From: Streptomyces sp. LUP47B
Lineage (GTDB): Bacteria; Actinomycetota; Actinomycetes; Streptomycetales; Streptomycetaceae
NCBI RefSeq assembly: GCF_001746295.1
Contig: NZ_MJAH01000007.1
Coordinates: 334,792-398,791, forward strand
Length of the DNA: 64,000 bases
Direction of reading: 5' to 3'
Shown: piece after piece, positions 25,339 to 33,923 of the stretch
Numbering within the stretch: the stretch's first letter is position 1
Layout: each line of letters begins with the position of its first letter
The notes under the pieces: generated by a model
The model's input: only the letters and a program-made list of their open reading frames with translations
Told to the model about the DNA's origin: nothing
The model's database searches: none
Program-made: the position numbers and the translations under genes

Positions 25339-27066
25339 CTACCGCTCCCCCACCGGCACGCGCCACACCAGCGTGGTGCCGCCGTCGGGCGGACTGCTCA
25401 ACGACATTTCTCCGCCCAGCTGTTCGGCCCGCTCGGCCATGTTGCGCAGTCCGCTGCGGCGGCCGCCGGCCGGAATGCCCACACCGTTGTCGGTGACCGT
25501 CACCCGCAGCTGGCGGCCGTCGCACTCCAGTGCCAGGTCCGCCCGGTCGGCGTGGGCGTGCCGGGCGATGTTGGTGAGGGCCTCGGAGAGCACGGCCAGT
25601 GCGTGGTCGGCGATCTCGCGCGGCACGTCGGTGTCGAGCAGTCCCTCCATGCGCACGCTGGGCGCGAAACCCAGCACCGGGGCCGCCTCACCGGCGGCCC
25701 GTACGACCCGGGCGCGCAGTCCCGTGCCGGCCCCACCGTCACGCGCCCGCAGCCCGAAGATCGCCGACCTGATGATCTTGATGGTCTCGTCCAGGTCGTC
25801 GACCGCCCGGACCACACGCTCGGAGGCCTCGGGGTGCTCGATGAACCGGCCCGCGCTCTGCAGGGTCATTCCCGTGGCGAACAACCGCTGGATCGCCAGG
25901 TCGTGCAGGTCACGGGCGATCCGGTCGCGGTCCTTGAGCACCGCGATCTGCTCGGCGTCCTGACGTCGCTCCGCCAGTTCCATGGCGACGGCGGCCTGCG
26001 CGGCAAAGCCCTGCAGGGTCTCGGTCTCGGTCGTGGTGAACTCCGGCCGCCCGGCCTTCCGCGCCAGCAGAAGCACGCCTCGGACCCCCTCCCCGCCCGT
26101 GCCGATGGGTACGGCCACGGCGGGGCCGAGCCCCTGGAAACGGGGTGGTTCCGGGGTAACGCGTTCGTCATGGGAGACGTTCGTACTGACGGCAGGGGCG
26201 CCGGTGGAGAAGGCCAGCCCCATCAAGGTCGCCTCCATCGGGAGCACGAGCCCCTTGTGCGCTTCGGAATCCAGCCCGACGGCGATCTCCACGGCGAGCG
26301 ACCCGGTGTCCTCCATGGGCAGCGCGACCGCGGACAGCGCCGATCCGGTGATCTCGCCGGCCCGCTCGGCGATGAGTGCGAGCACGTCGGTGCGTCCGCC
26401 GCCGGACATGAGGCTATGGGTGACCTCCGCGTTCGCCCGCAGCCAGCGCTCACGCAGCCGGGAGTCCTCATAGAGGCGGGCGTTGTCGATGGCGACGCCC
26501 GCCGCCACCGCCAGGGTCGAGAGAACGGACTCGTCGTCCTCGTCGAACTGCGCGCCGCCCCGCTTCTCGGTGAGGTACAGGTTGCCGAAGATCTGGTCGC
26601 GCACCCGGATGGGCACGCCGAGGAAGCTGTTCATCGGCGGATGGTGGTCCGGGAAGCCGTATGACGAAGGATGCTCGGAGATCTTCGTCAGGCGCAGCGG
26701 CTCGGGATGGCGGATCAGCTCACCGAGGATGCCGTGGCCCTCCGGGAAGGGGCCGATCCGGGCGATCTGCTCCTCGGTGACCCCGACGGTGTGGAAGGCG
26801 GACAGACGCCTGCCGTCCGGGCCGATCACACCGAGGGCCGCGTACTCCGCGTCGACGAGCACTCCGGCGGCTTCGACGATGCTGTGCAGCGCCTGCTCCA
26901 GATCCAGCTCGCGGCCGACCGAGAGCACCGCCTCCAGCAGGCTGTGCACCCGGTCCCGGGTGCCACGGGCCGCGTCCAGCCGCGCCTGAAGCTCCTCCAA
27001 CAGCTCGTCCAGCCTCAGCTGCGGCAGCCGTACACGGGCCTCCTGCGGCTCCTGGGGGCTTGCCAC
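25339..27066 (-). CDS. Two-GAF sensor histidine kinase, DevS/DosT (OsdK)-like
   Basis: This 575-residue soluble kinase has GAF-A at about 45-205, GAF-B at about 225-375, a HisKA_3 segment with phospho-acceptor His388 in DRIARDLHDLAIQRLFATG, and a HATPase domain (EALTNIARHAHADRADLAL, DNGVGIP, GLRNMAERAEQLGG). GAF-A keeps FPDHHPPMNSFLGVPIRVRD; the His before PPM (142) corresponds, as I recall, to the haem ligand region of DevS, so gas or redox sensing is plausible. GTG 27066 was chosen for GGAG six bases upstream. It is divergent from PPDK across a DevR-like box. No response regulator gene adjoins it. Confidence 0.9.
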   Translation of the reverse strand: MASPQEPQEARVRLPQLRLDELLEELQARLDAARGTRDRVHSLLEAVLSVGRELDLEQALHSIVEAAGVLVDAEYAALGVIGPDGRRLSAFHTVGVTEEQIARIGPFPEGHGILGELIRHPEPLRLTKISEHPSSYGFPDHHPPMNSFLGVPIRVRDQIFGNLYLTEKRGGAQFDEDDESVLSTLAVAAGVAIDNARLYEDSRLRERWLRANAEVTHSLMSGGGRTDVLALIAERAGEITGSALSAVALPMEDTGSLAVEIAVGLDSEAHKGLVLPMEATLMGLAFSTGAPAVSTNVSHDERVTPEPPRFQGLGPAVAVPIGTGGEGVRGVLLLARKAGRPEFTTTETETLQGFAAQAAVAMELAERRQDAEQIAVLKDRDRIARDLHDLAIQRLFATGMTLQSAGRFIEHPEASERVVRAVDDLDETIKIIRSAIFGLRARDGGAGTGLRARVVRAAGEAAPVLGFAPSVRMEGLLDTDVPREIADHALAVLSEALTNIARHAHADRADLALECDGRQLRVTVTDNGVGIPAGGRRSGLRNMAERAEQLGGEMSLSSPPDGGTTLVWRVPVGER

Positions 27067-27242
27067 CTGCGTCTCCTCGGGTCCCTCGGACGGGCTGACA
27101 CCTGCCGCTCCGGTCGTGGACCACGCTACCGGCCGACGGCGGGTGACGGTACGAATCTGATCCGGCGGAGAAGGTCCGGTGGCCGCGTTTGCCGTGAACG
27201 GACGCGTAACGGGCATCCGCCCGCACCTCGCAGGGCCGCACT

Positions 27243-27258
27243 GGGGCCGTTCGGCCCT
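27243..27258. promoter_or_regulatory. DevR/OsdR-like box A
   Basis: GGGGCCGTTCGGCCCT contains a perfect GGGCCG TT CGGCCC palindrome. It lies between the divergent sensor kinase (177 bases from its start) and PPDK (111 bases from its start). It matches the boxes at 30551, 33444, 33792, 42122 and 42931. Confidence 0.6.
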
Positions 27259-27368
27259 GTGCCGGGGACGGACAGCACCTGCCGGGCGGACCCAGCGGTG
27301 TTCGACGCTGAGGCCACGTCGTGACCGAGGAGCCGAACCGGGTCCGCCGAGCCGAGGAGCACAGCGTC

Positions 27369-30056
27369 ATGGTCCGTTACGTGCACGACTTCCGCGAAGG
27401 CCGCCGGAACATGGCTGACCTGTTGGGCGGCAAGGGCGCGAACCTGGCCGAGATGACCCGGCTGGGCCTGCCGGTCCCGCCGGGCTTCACCGTGACCACC
27501 GACGCCTGCCGGGCCTTCCTCGCGACCGGCGCCGAGCCGGACGGCATGTCGGCCGAGGTATCCCGGCACCTGTCCGTCCTGGAGGAGTCCGCCGGGCGCC
27601 GACTGGGGCAGCGGGACGACCCGCTGCTGGTGTCCGTCCGGTCCGGGGCGCGCTTCTCCATGCCCGGCATGATGGAGACCGTCCTGGACATCGGCCTGAA
27701 CGACGACTCCGTCCTGGGCCTCGCCAAGACGTCCGGCAGTGACCGCTTCGCCTGGGATTCCTACCGCCGGCTCGTCCAGATGTTCGGCAGCACGGTCATG
27801 GGTGTCGACACCGCCCGGTTCGACGATGCCATGACCCTGCTCAAGGAGGCCCGTGAAGCCCCCGACGACCTGTACCTGGACGCGAGCGACCTCGCCGGCC
27901 TGGTCGAGACCTACAAGCGGCTGATCCTCGACGAGACGGGCCGGACGTTCCCCCAGTCGCCCGCCGAGCAGCTGCGCCTGGCGATCCTCGCCGTCTTCCG
28001 GTCCTGGAACGGCGAACGCGCCCGCCTGTACCGCCGCCGCGAGCACATCCCCGACGACCTCGGCACGGCGGTCACCGTGCAGCGCATGGTCTACGGCAAT
28101 CTCGGCCCCGACTCCGGCAGCGGCGTCGCCTTCACCCGCGACCCGGCCACCGGCCGGCCCGGCCTGTACGGCGACTACCTGGCCAACGCCCAGGGCGAGG
28201 ACGTCGTCGCCGGCATCCGCAACACCGTGCCCCTGACCGAACTGGAGCAGCTGGACCCTGACTCCTACCGGCGCCTGCGCGACCACATGGGCACCCTGGA
28301 GCGGCACTACCGGGACCTGTGCGACATCGAATTCACCATCGAGCGCGGCACGCTGTGGATGCTCCAGACCAGGGTCGGCAAGCGCACCGCCGAGGCCGCG
28401 TTCGCCATCGCCGCCGAACTGGTCGAGGAAGGACAGATCACCGCGGAGGAGGCACTGGCCCGGGTCAGCGGGGACGGCCTGGCCCGGCTGATGTTCCCGC
28501 GCTTCGACACCGACGCCACCGGTACCGCGCTCGCCCCCGGCCTCCCGGCCTCCCCCGGCGCGGCGGTCGGCGCGGCGGTCTTCGACTCCGCCGAGGCCGT
28601 ACGGCGTGCCGCGGCGGGCGAGAGGACGGTGCTCGTCCGCCAGGAGACCACCCCCGACGACCTGCCCGGCATGGTCGCCGCCGAGGCCGTGCTGACCAGC
28701 CGGGGCGGCAAGACGAGCCACGCGGCCGTGGTCGCCCGCGGCATGGGCAAGGTGTGCGTCTGCGGCGCGGAGGAACTCACCGTGGACACCGCGGCCCGGC
28801 ACTTCACCACCCCCGACGGAACCCTCGTCGAGGAGGGCACGGTCATCTCGGTGGACGGCACCGCCGGAGCCGTGTACGCGGGTGCGGTGCCACTGGTCGC
28901 CTCCGCGGCGATGCGGTACCTGGAGACCGGCGAGCAGTCCGACGGAGTCGTGGCCGCAGTGGCCCGCTCTCTCGAACAGGCCGACTCCCTGCGGCGGTTG
29001 GAGGTCCGCGCCAACGCCGACACCCCCGAGGACGCACGGCGTGCCCGCCGGTTCGGCGCGCAGGGCGTGGGGCTGTGCCGTACCGAGCACATGTTCCTCG
29101 GCGAGCGCCGCAAGCTGGTCGAGGCGATGATCCTCGCCGTAACGGACTCCGATCGCGACCGGGCACTGGCGGCTCTCCTGCCGCTCCAGCGACAGGACTT
29201 CACCGACATCCTGGAGGCGATGGACGGACTGCCCGTGACCATCCGCCTGCTGGATCCGCCGTTGCACGAGTTCCTGCCCGACCGCACCGAACTCGCCGTC
29301 CGCATCGCGGCAGCAGAAGCCCGCGGTGACCAACCTGAACCGCACGAGGCCGAGTTGCTCGCCGCGGTGAACCGCATGCACGAGGAGAACCCGATGCTCG
29401 GGCTGCGCGGCGTGCGCCTGGGGCTGGTGGTTCCGGGGCTGGTCGCCATGCAGGTACGGGCCGTCGCCGAGGCCGTCGTGGCCCGGACGAAGGCCGGAGG
29501 CTCTCCGCGGGCCGAGATCATGGTGCCGCTGGTCGGCGCGGTCGAGGAACTGCGGATCGAACGCGCCGAGGTCGAGCGGGTACTGGACGAGGTGTCGTAC
29601 GAGTCCGGTGTTCCGGTGCGGTGCCCGGTCGGCACGATGATCGAGCTGCCCCGCGCCGCCCTCACCGCCGGCCGGATCGCCGAGGAGGCGGAGTTCTTCT
29701 CCTTCGGCACGAACGACCTCACCCAGACCACCTGGGGCTTCTCCCGGGACGACGTCGAGGCGGCGTTCTTCTCCGCCTACCTCGACAAAGGCGTCTTCCC
29801 CACCTCGCCGTTCGAGACCATCGACCGCGACGGCGTGGGGCGGCTGATCCGGATCGCGGTCGAGGAGGGCCGCGCCGCCCGCCCCGGCCTGACGCTCGGC
29901 GTCTGCGGCGAACACGGCGGCGATCCCGACTCCGTCCACTTCTTCCACGCGGCGGGACTGGACTACGTGTCCTGCTCGCCGTTCCGGGTCCCGGTGGCGC
30001 GGCTGGAGGCGGGCCGGGCGGCACTGTCCGACACCGAGGGCAGCGACAGCCGGTGA
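27369..30056 (+). CDS. ppdK: Pyruvate, phosphate dikinase
   Basis: This 895-residue enzyme interconverts pyruvate, ATP and Pi with PEP, AMP and PPi. The N-terminal ATP-grasp part begins MVRYVHDF and includes LLGGKGANLAEMTRLGLPVP and PLLVSVRSGARFSMPGMM. The swivelling domain carries the phospho-His in SRGGKTSHAAVVARG (His about 451). The C-terminal PEP/pyruvate barrel has EFFSFGTNDLTQTTWG and the acid Cys in LGVCGEHGGDP (about 846). ATG 27369 follows GAGGAG by nine bases; GTG 27321 would add 16 residues. In a low-energy state it could make PEP using PPi chemistry. Box A precedes it. Confidence 0.95.
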   Translation: MVRYVHDFREGRRNMADLLGGKGANLAEMTRLGLPVPPGFTVTTDACRAFLATGAEPDGMSAEVSRHLSVLEESAGRRLGQRDDPLLVSVRSGARFSMPGMMETVLDIGLNDDSVLGLAKTSGSDRFAWDSYRRLVQMFGSTVMGVDTARFDDAMTLLKEAREAPDDLYLDASDLAGLVETYKRLILDETGRTFPQSPAEQLRLAILAVFRSWNGERARLYRRREHIPDDLGTAVTVQRMVYGNLGPDSGSGVAFTRDPATGRPGLYGDYLANAQGEDVVAGIRNTVPLTELEQLDPDSYRRLRDHMGTLERHYRDLCDIEFTIERGTLWMLQTRVGKRTAEAAFAIAAELVEEGQITAEEALARVSGDGLARLMFPRFDTDATGTALAPGLPASPGAAVGAAVFDSAEAVRRAAAGERTVLVRQETTPDDLPGMVAAEAVLTSRGGKTSHAAVVARGMGKVCVCGAEELTVDTAARHFTTPDGTLVEEGTVISVDGTAGAVYAGAVPLVASAAMRYLETGEQSDGVVAAVARSLEQADSLRRLEVRANADTPEDARRARRFGAQGVGLCRTEHMFLGERRKLVEAMILAVTDSDRDRALAALLPLQRQDFTDILEAMDGLPVTIRLLDPPLHEFLPDRTELAVRIAAAEARGDQPEPHEAELLAAVNRMHEENPMLGLRGVRLGLVVPGLVAMQVRAVAEAVVARTKAGGSPRAEIMVPLVGAVEELRIERAEVERVLDEVSYESGVPVRCPVGTMIELPRAALTAGRIAEEAEFFSFGTNDLTQTTWGFSRDDVEAAFFSAYLDKGVFPTSPFETIDRDGVGRLIRIAVEEGRAARPGLTLGVCGEHGGDPDSVHFFHAAGLDYVSCSPFRVPVARLEAGRAALSDTEGSDSR

Positions 30057-30112
30057 GGGCACGCCGTACAGGACCGGCAGCAGTCACGGAACGATCACAG
30101 GGAGCGGATCAC

Positions 30113-30529
30113 ATGACCGACAGGGATGTCAGCACCCAGGACACACCCGTCGCCGTCCAGGTACGGACGGACGGCGACGTGGACGACGAAGCACTCGCGT
30201 ACTTCCGGGCCAAGGTCCACGCGGCCCTGACCCGGCCGGGACTTCCGGCCGTCAGGGGCAGAGTGACGATCAGCAGGTCCGCCGCACACCAGGTCCTGCC
30301 GTGGTCCGCCGGGGCCGACGTCCGAGTGGGCAGCCACCTCGTCGTCGTACGCCTTCGGGAGGCCGACGCGCACACGCTCGCGGACCGGTTGGAGGACCGG
30401 CTGCGTGCCCGGGTGGACAGGGCCGTGCACCTCACGGACACGGCTCGCCGGTCGGCCGGGCCACCCCCGTGGCGCGGCGGCGCGACGCGCGGCGACGGAG
30501 GCCGCGGGAGTTCCGCTCCCGACGAGTGA
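30113..30529 (+). CDS. Ribosome hibernation factor-like (HPF/RaiA-fold) protein
   Basis: The 138-residue protein resembles the N-terminal domain of hibernation-promoting factors: LAYFRAKVHAALTRPGLPAV, then a strand pair ending VGSHLVVVRLREADAHTLAD, then RLEDRLRARVDRAV. HPF-type proteins sit in the ribosome's tRNA and mRNA channel and silence it. The long HPF dimerisation tail is absent and is replaced by a disordered Gly/Arg end. GGGAG lies eight bases before ATG 30113. It follows PPDK by 56 bases and is probably co-transcribed with it, which suits a dormancy role. Confidence 0.7.
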   Translation: MTDRDVSTQDTPVAVQVRTDGDVDDEALAYFRAKVHAALTRPGLPAVRGRVTISRSAAHQVLPWSAGADVRVGSHLVVVRLREADAHTLADRLEDRLRARVDRAVHLTDTARRSAGPPPWRGGATRGDGGRGSSAPDE

Positions 30530-30550
30530 GTGCCGTCCGGTCCCCGGTCG

Positions 30551-30565
30551 GGGACCATCGGCCCT
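30551..30565. promoter_or_regulatory. DevR/OsdR-like box B
   Basis: GGGACCATCGGCCCT has the GGGACC and GGCCCT half-sites with a spacer one base shorter than box D. It lies about 120 bases upstream of the PNPOx-like gene start at 30686. Confidence 0.5.
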
Positions 30566-30685
30566 TGGCGCGGCCCTCGGCCAGGGAGAAGCTTGAAATA
30601 GGAGCGGCACCGATCCCCCGCGGTGTCGCTCCGTATGCATTCCGACCGGGCAGTACACCACGAAACCCCCAACGGAAAGTCCGTC

Positions 30686-31150
30686 ATGGTCCACAACGCC
30701 GGGCGGCCGGCCTTCGCAGGACCGCGCCGCCGCATCGAGCTCGACAGCGCCGAGGCACTGCGACTGCTGGGCAGCGTGTCCCTGGGAAGGATCGTCTTCA
30801 CCCTGCACGCGCTCCCGACCGTCCGCACCGTCAACCACGTCCTGGACGGCGGGGATGTCGTCATCCGCACACACGAGGGCACCGCCCTGACCTCGTACAC
30901 ACAGCAGGCCAACGGCCCCGGTGTCGTCGTCGCCTACGAGGCGGACGACATCGACGCGGCGACGCATCTCGGCTGGAGCGTGGTGGTGACGGGGTACGCC
31001 CGGCCGGTGACCGACCCCGGTGAACTGGACCGTTACCAGGCGATGCTGGAGCCGTGGGTGGAGCAGCCCATGGACTACGCGATCCGCATCCGGCCCGAGC
31101 TGGTCACGGGCATCCTGCTCACCCCCGGCGGCCGGGCGAGCGAGGGCTGA
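30686..31150 (+). CDS. Pyridoxamine 5'-phosphate oxidase-family protein
   Basis: This 154-residue split-barrel protein belongs to the PNPOx-like flavin or deazaflavin binding family: RLLGSVSLGRIVFTLHALPT, VRTVNHVLDGGDVVIRTHEG, VVVAYEADDIDAATHLGWSV and VVTGYARPVTDPGEL. These proteins bind FMN, F420 or haem and usually reduce small molecules; true PNPOx activity is unlikely. ATG 30686 follows GGAAAG by six bases; GTG 30623 and ATG 30635 lack ribosome sites. Such proteins are frequent members of DevR-type regulons. It pairs with a convergent HTH-PNPOx gene. Confidence 0.88.
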   Translation: MVHNAGRPAFAGPRRRIELDSAEALRLLGSVSLGRIVFTLHALPTVRTVNHVLDGGDVVIRTHEGTALTSYTQQANGPGVVVAYEADDIDAATHLGWSVVVTGYARPVTDPGELDRYQAMLEPWVEQPMDYAIRIRPELVTGILLTPGGRASEG

Positions 31151-31467
31151 GCCCTGCCCGCCCGTCGGGACGGACGGCTTGTCCATTTCCCATTCCCCTC
31201 TGCACCGCGATCGCGTGACCGCCGGGCTCAACGCAGCTGTCGGCGACGGCAGTTCGGGGTCGGTGTGCCGGTGCGTCCGGGGGTGCGGGACACGCGGTCG
31301 CACACCGCCCTGCGCCGCCTCCCGCGTCTCTTCCCGGTGAGGCGCACGCCAGCGGCGCTGGAGGCGAGGACCGGGCCCGCCTCGTCACCACCTGAGGGTG
31401 GCGATGCCGCGCAGGACCGTGGCGGACAGCCCGGCGCCCGTGGATCAGCCATCCGTCTCTGTCCGTG
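31151..31467. other. Spacer between convergent PNPOx-like genes
   Basis: No gene is supported in these 317 bases. GAGGCG (31361-31366) and CGCCTC (31378-31383) could form a weak hairpin, but no T-run follows. Confidence 0.45.
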
Positions 31468-32130
31468 TCACACGTTGATCCGGCGTCCCGTGATGGTGTC
31501 CGGCTCCACACGCACCCACAGGTCACGCCGGCCTCCCGCCCAGGGCGTGCTGTACGCCTGCTCCACGAGCCGGTGGGCCTCGTCGGCATCCGTCACGGTC
31601 CGAGCGCGTCCGCGCACCAACACGCTCCAGCCACGGCTGAACGCGTCGTCGATGTGGTCGACCTCGAAAGCGACCCGGTGGCCGGCCGCCAGCGACGGTG
31701 TCGTACCCGCGGCGGTCCGAAAGACGATGGCGCCGTCGGTGACGCTGTAGTTGACCGGAACGATGCCGGGCCCGGACTCGGTGGTCACCGCGATTCTCCC
31801 CACGCCGTGCGTTCCGAGCAGAGCTCTGCACTCGTCCGCGCTCAGCTCGGTGAACTCGGGGGCACGGGCCGCCTGTTCCAGGCCGGGAGGCAGGTCCGTG
31901 GCCGCGCCGGTGAGCTCCGGCACCGTGGTCTCCAGAGCCGCAGCCAGGCTGAGAAGTGTTCCCCGGTTCGGCGTGGCACCGGGGTTCTCCTCCAGGTGCC
32001 TCAGGTAGCCGGGCGCCATGCCCGCCTTGGTCGCCGTTTCCTCTCGGCTCAGGCCGAGTTGTGCGCGGCGCGTGGCGAGACGGCGGCCCAGGTCGCCCAA
32101 CGGCCTCTCGGCCTGCTTGTGTTCGGCCAT
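31468..32130 (-). CDS. XRE-type HTH fused to a PNPOx-like domain
   Basis: This 220-residue protein has an XRE helix-turn-helix at about residues 10-75 (RLATRRAQLGLSREETATKA, GMAPGYLRHLEENPGATPN) and a PNPOx-like split barrel at about 85-220 (ALLGTHGVGRIAVTTESGPG, HRVAFEVDHIDDAFSRGWSV). The fusion suggests a regulator that senses a flavin, F420 or redox ligand. ATG 32130 was chosen because AAAGGA lies ten bases upstream; GTG 32139 is too close to that site. It follows the alcohol dehydrogenase gene by 18 bases and is probably in its operon. Confidence 0.88.
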   Translation of the reverse strand: MAEHKQAERPLGDLGRRLATRRAQLGLSREETATKAGMAPGYLRHLEENPGATPNRGTLLSLAAALETTVPELTGAATDLPPGLEQAARAPEFTELSADECRALLGTHGVGRIAVTTESGPGIVPVNYSVTDGAIVFRTAAGTTPSLAAGHRVAFEVDHIDDAFSRGWSVLVRGRARTVTDADEAHRLVEQAYSTPWAGGRRDLWVRVEPDTITGRRINV

Positions 32131-32148
32131 GGTCGTCACGTCCTTTCG

Positions 32149-33219
32149 TCAGGCCTCGCGCACGGCGACGGCCTGGTGCTGTTCCGCGCCGAGCACGATC
32201 TTGAGGGCGCCGGTGACGGCGGCCCGGGAGAAGACGTCGTACGCCTCCTCCATGTGCTCCAGCGGGAAGGTGTGGGTGACCAGCTCCGAGGTGGGCAGCC
32301 GGCCTGCGGCCGCCATCCGCAGCAGGGTCGGGGTGGAATGGGTGTCGACGAGTCCGGTCGTGATGGTGATGTTCTTGATCCACAGGTCTTCGAGATGAAG
32401 GGTCGCGGGGGCGCCGTGCACGCCGACGTTGGCGACGTGACCGCCGGGACGGACCATGCGCGTGCACAGCTCGAAGCTGTCCGGTACACCCACGGCCTCG
32501 ATGACGACGTCCGCACCGAGCCCGTCGGTGAGGTCGGCGATCAGCTGTTCGGGGGCTTCCCTGGCGTCGGCCACTGCATCGGCGCCGAGCCGTCGGGCGG
32601 CGTCCAGCCGGGCCGGGGCCAGGTCCACGGCGACGATCCGCTCGGGAGAGAACAGCTGGGCCGTGGCGATGGCCGCGAGTCCGATGGGGCCGGCTCCGAC
32701 CACGACGACGGTGTCTCCTGGGCGTACGTGACCGTTGAGCACGCCCACCTCGTAGGACGTCGGGAAGATGTCCGCCAGCAGGACGGCGTCCGCGCTGTTC
32801 ATCGCGGCGGGCAGCGGGTGCACGGACAGGTCGGCGTAGGGGACGCGGACGTACTCGGCCTGGGTGCCGTCGATCAGGTGTCCGAGGATCCAGCCTCCTC
32901 CACCGCGGCACTGGCCGTACATTGCCTGCCGGCAGTAGGAACAGCGCCCGCACGCGCTGATGCAGGAGACCAGGACACGGTCCCCCGGGCGCACCGTCCG
33001 TACATCGCTGCCGACCTCGACGATCTCGCCGACCGCCTCGTGCCCCAGCACAGTGCCGGGGCGCACCTCCGGGACGTCGCCCTTGAGGATGTGCAGGTCG
33101 GTGCCGCAGATGGTGACGGCCACGACGCGCACGATCGCATCGGTGGGATCCTTGATCGCCGGGTCGGGTACCTCTTCCCAAGCGGCCTGTCCGGCGCCGT
33201 GGAACACATAGCCCTTCAT
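32149..33219 (-). CDS. Zinc-dependent alcohol dehydrogenase (MDR family)
   Basis: This 356-residue medium-chain dehydrogenase has catalytic zinc ligands in ICGTDLHILKG and GHEAVGEI, a structural zinc cluster in CGRCSYCRQAMYGQC, and the nucleotide motif VVVGAGPIGLAAIATAQLF. It should oxidise or reduce short alcohols or aldehydes with NAD(P). GAGGAG lies four bases before ATG 33219. It heads the minus-strand run with the XRE-PNPOx gene. Boxes C and D lie upstream, so control by a DevR-like regulator is likely. Confidence 0.93.
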   Translation of the reverse strand: MKGYVFHGAGQAAWEEVPDPAIKDPTDAIVRVVAVTICGTDLHILKGDVPEVRPGTVLGHEAVGEIVEVGSDVRTVRPGDRVLVSCISACGRCSYCRQAMYGQCRGGGGWILGHLIDGTQAEYVRVPYADLSVHPLPAAMNSADAVLLADIFPTSYEVGVLNGHVRPGDTVVVVGAGPIGLAAIATAQLFSPERIVAVDLAPARLDAARRLGADAVADAREAPEQLIADLTDGLGADVVIEAVGVPDSFELCTRMVRPGGHVANVGVHGAPATLHLEDLWIKNITITTGLVDTHSTPTLLRMAAAGRLPTSELVTHTFPLEHMEEAYDVFSRAAVTGALKIVLGAEQHQAVAVREA

Positions 33220-33356
33220 GACGCTCCTCATCCACTCGCTCGGCTGCGGAGCTCGGGCCCGGCGGTGGATTTCGGCTGCCGGTGGAGGCCTGACGTCGTC
33301 CGCGCGCCGGATTTGCCCCGCACCTCCAGCGTGGCCCGCGGGTGCGGAGACCGCTT

Positions 33357-33371
33357 GGGCCGGTCGGGCCC
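33357..33371. promoter_or_regulatory. DevR/OsdR-like box C
   Basis: GGGCCGGTCGGGCCC is a near-palindromic variant of the box, 138 bases upstream of the alcohol dehydrogenase start. Confidence 0.45.
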
Positions 33372-33443
33372 CTTTCCCGACCGACAGGGCATGCCGCCCA
33401 CGGATGTCACGAGCCGTTCGTGTGCCGGCCGGGCCCGGTAGCA

Positions 33444-33459
33444 GGGACCGTTCGGCCCT
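33444..33459. promoter_or_regulatory. DevR/OsdR-like box D
   Basis: GGGACCGTTCGGCCCT is the best match to mycobacterial-type DevR sites in this window (GGGAC with a GCCCT half-site). It sits 36 bases before the start codon of the STAS-domain remnant at 33495 and 225 bases from the alcohol dehydrogenase. Confidence 0.6.
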
Positions 33460-33494
33460 TCCGCACCGTCCGTCGGCGCGGCTTTGGTCTCACC

Positions 33495-33625
33495 ATGTCC
33501 GAAAACGAGGGCCGCCGCGCCTCACACGGTTCGCGCCATCGAGGGGACCGCCGTCGTGGCGCCGTACGGCGAGACAGACCTCGTGACGGCGATCTCGCCG
33601 GCCGCTCACCTTGACATCCTGCCCT
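33495..33625 (+). pseudogene. Frameshifted STAS-domain (anti-sigma antagonist-like) remnant
   Basis: ATG 33495 opens MSENEGRRASH, then the coherent reading moves to another frame with VRAIEGTAVVAPYGETDLVT followed by AISPAAHLDILPS. That is the first half of a STAS domain as in anti-anti-sigma factors (hydrophobic strand, then G-E-x-D-L). The second half, including the phospho-Ser loop, is not found. Downstream sequence to about 33780 looks non-coding. A good DevR-like box precedes it, so it was probably once part of the island regulon. Confidence 0.5.
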
Positions 33626-33791
33626 CTGTCAGCCACCCCGTTCCGTGTCCTTCCGGTCCGGGCGGCGTCTTCGAGATACACCCGCACCTGTCGGCGGCGC
33701 AGGCCACTCCCCCGTCGGCGGTCGGGCTTCTTCCTGCCGCCGTGGGATGACCAGTACGGCGATGTACTCGCCTCACGGTTCCGGTGCTCAT

Positions 33792-33806
33792 GGGCCGAAC
33801 GGCCCT
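33792..33806. promoter_or_regulatory. DevR/OsdR-like box E
   Basis: GGGCCGAACGGCCCT is the reverse complement of AGGGCCGTTCGGCCC, a full match to box A. It lies 118 bases upstream of the Rv1733c-like gene. Confidence 0.6.
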
Positions 33807-33923
33807 CTCCGCGGCCGGAAACCTGTCCCGAGCGGCCCGTGAGCGCGGCCCCCTCGGCCCATGCCGTCGCCCACCGGGGCCTGTCACCGTCGACGGTGTG
33901 ACGACGGGAAGGAGTGCGAAGCC

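Noticed and set aside
27126..30062. A 978-codon open frame on the minus strand opposite PPDK
   Set aside because: It is the mirror of a long GC-rich gene. Its composition (Gly, Val, His, Asp, Gln-rich) is typical of antisense shadows and it has no motif, while the plus strand encodes a complete PPDK.
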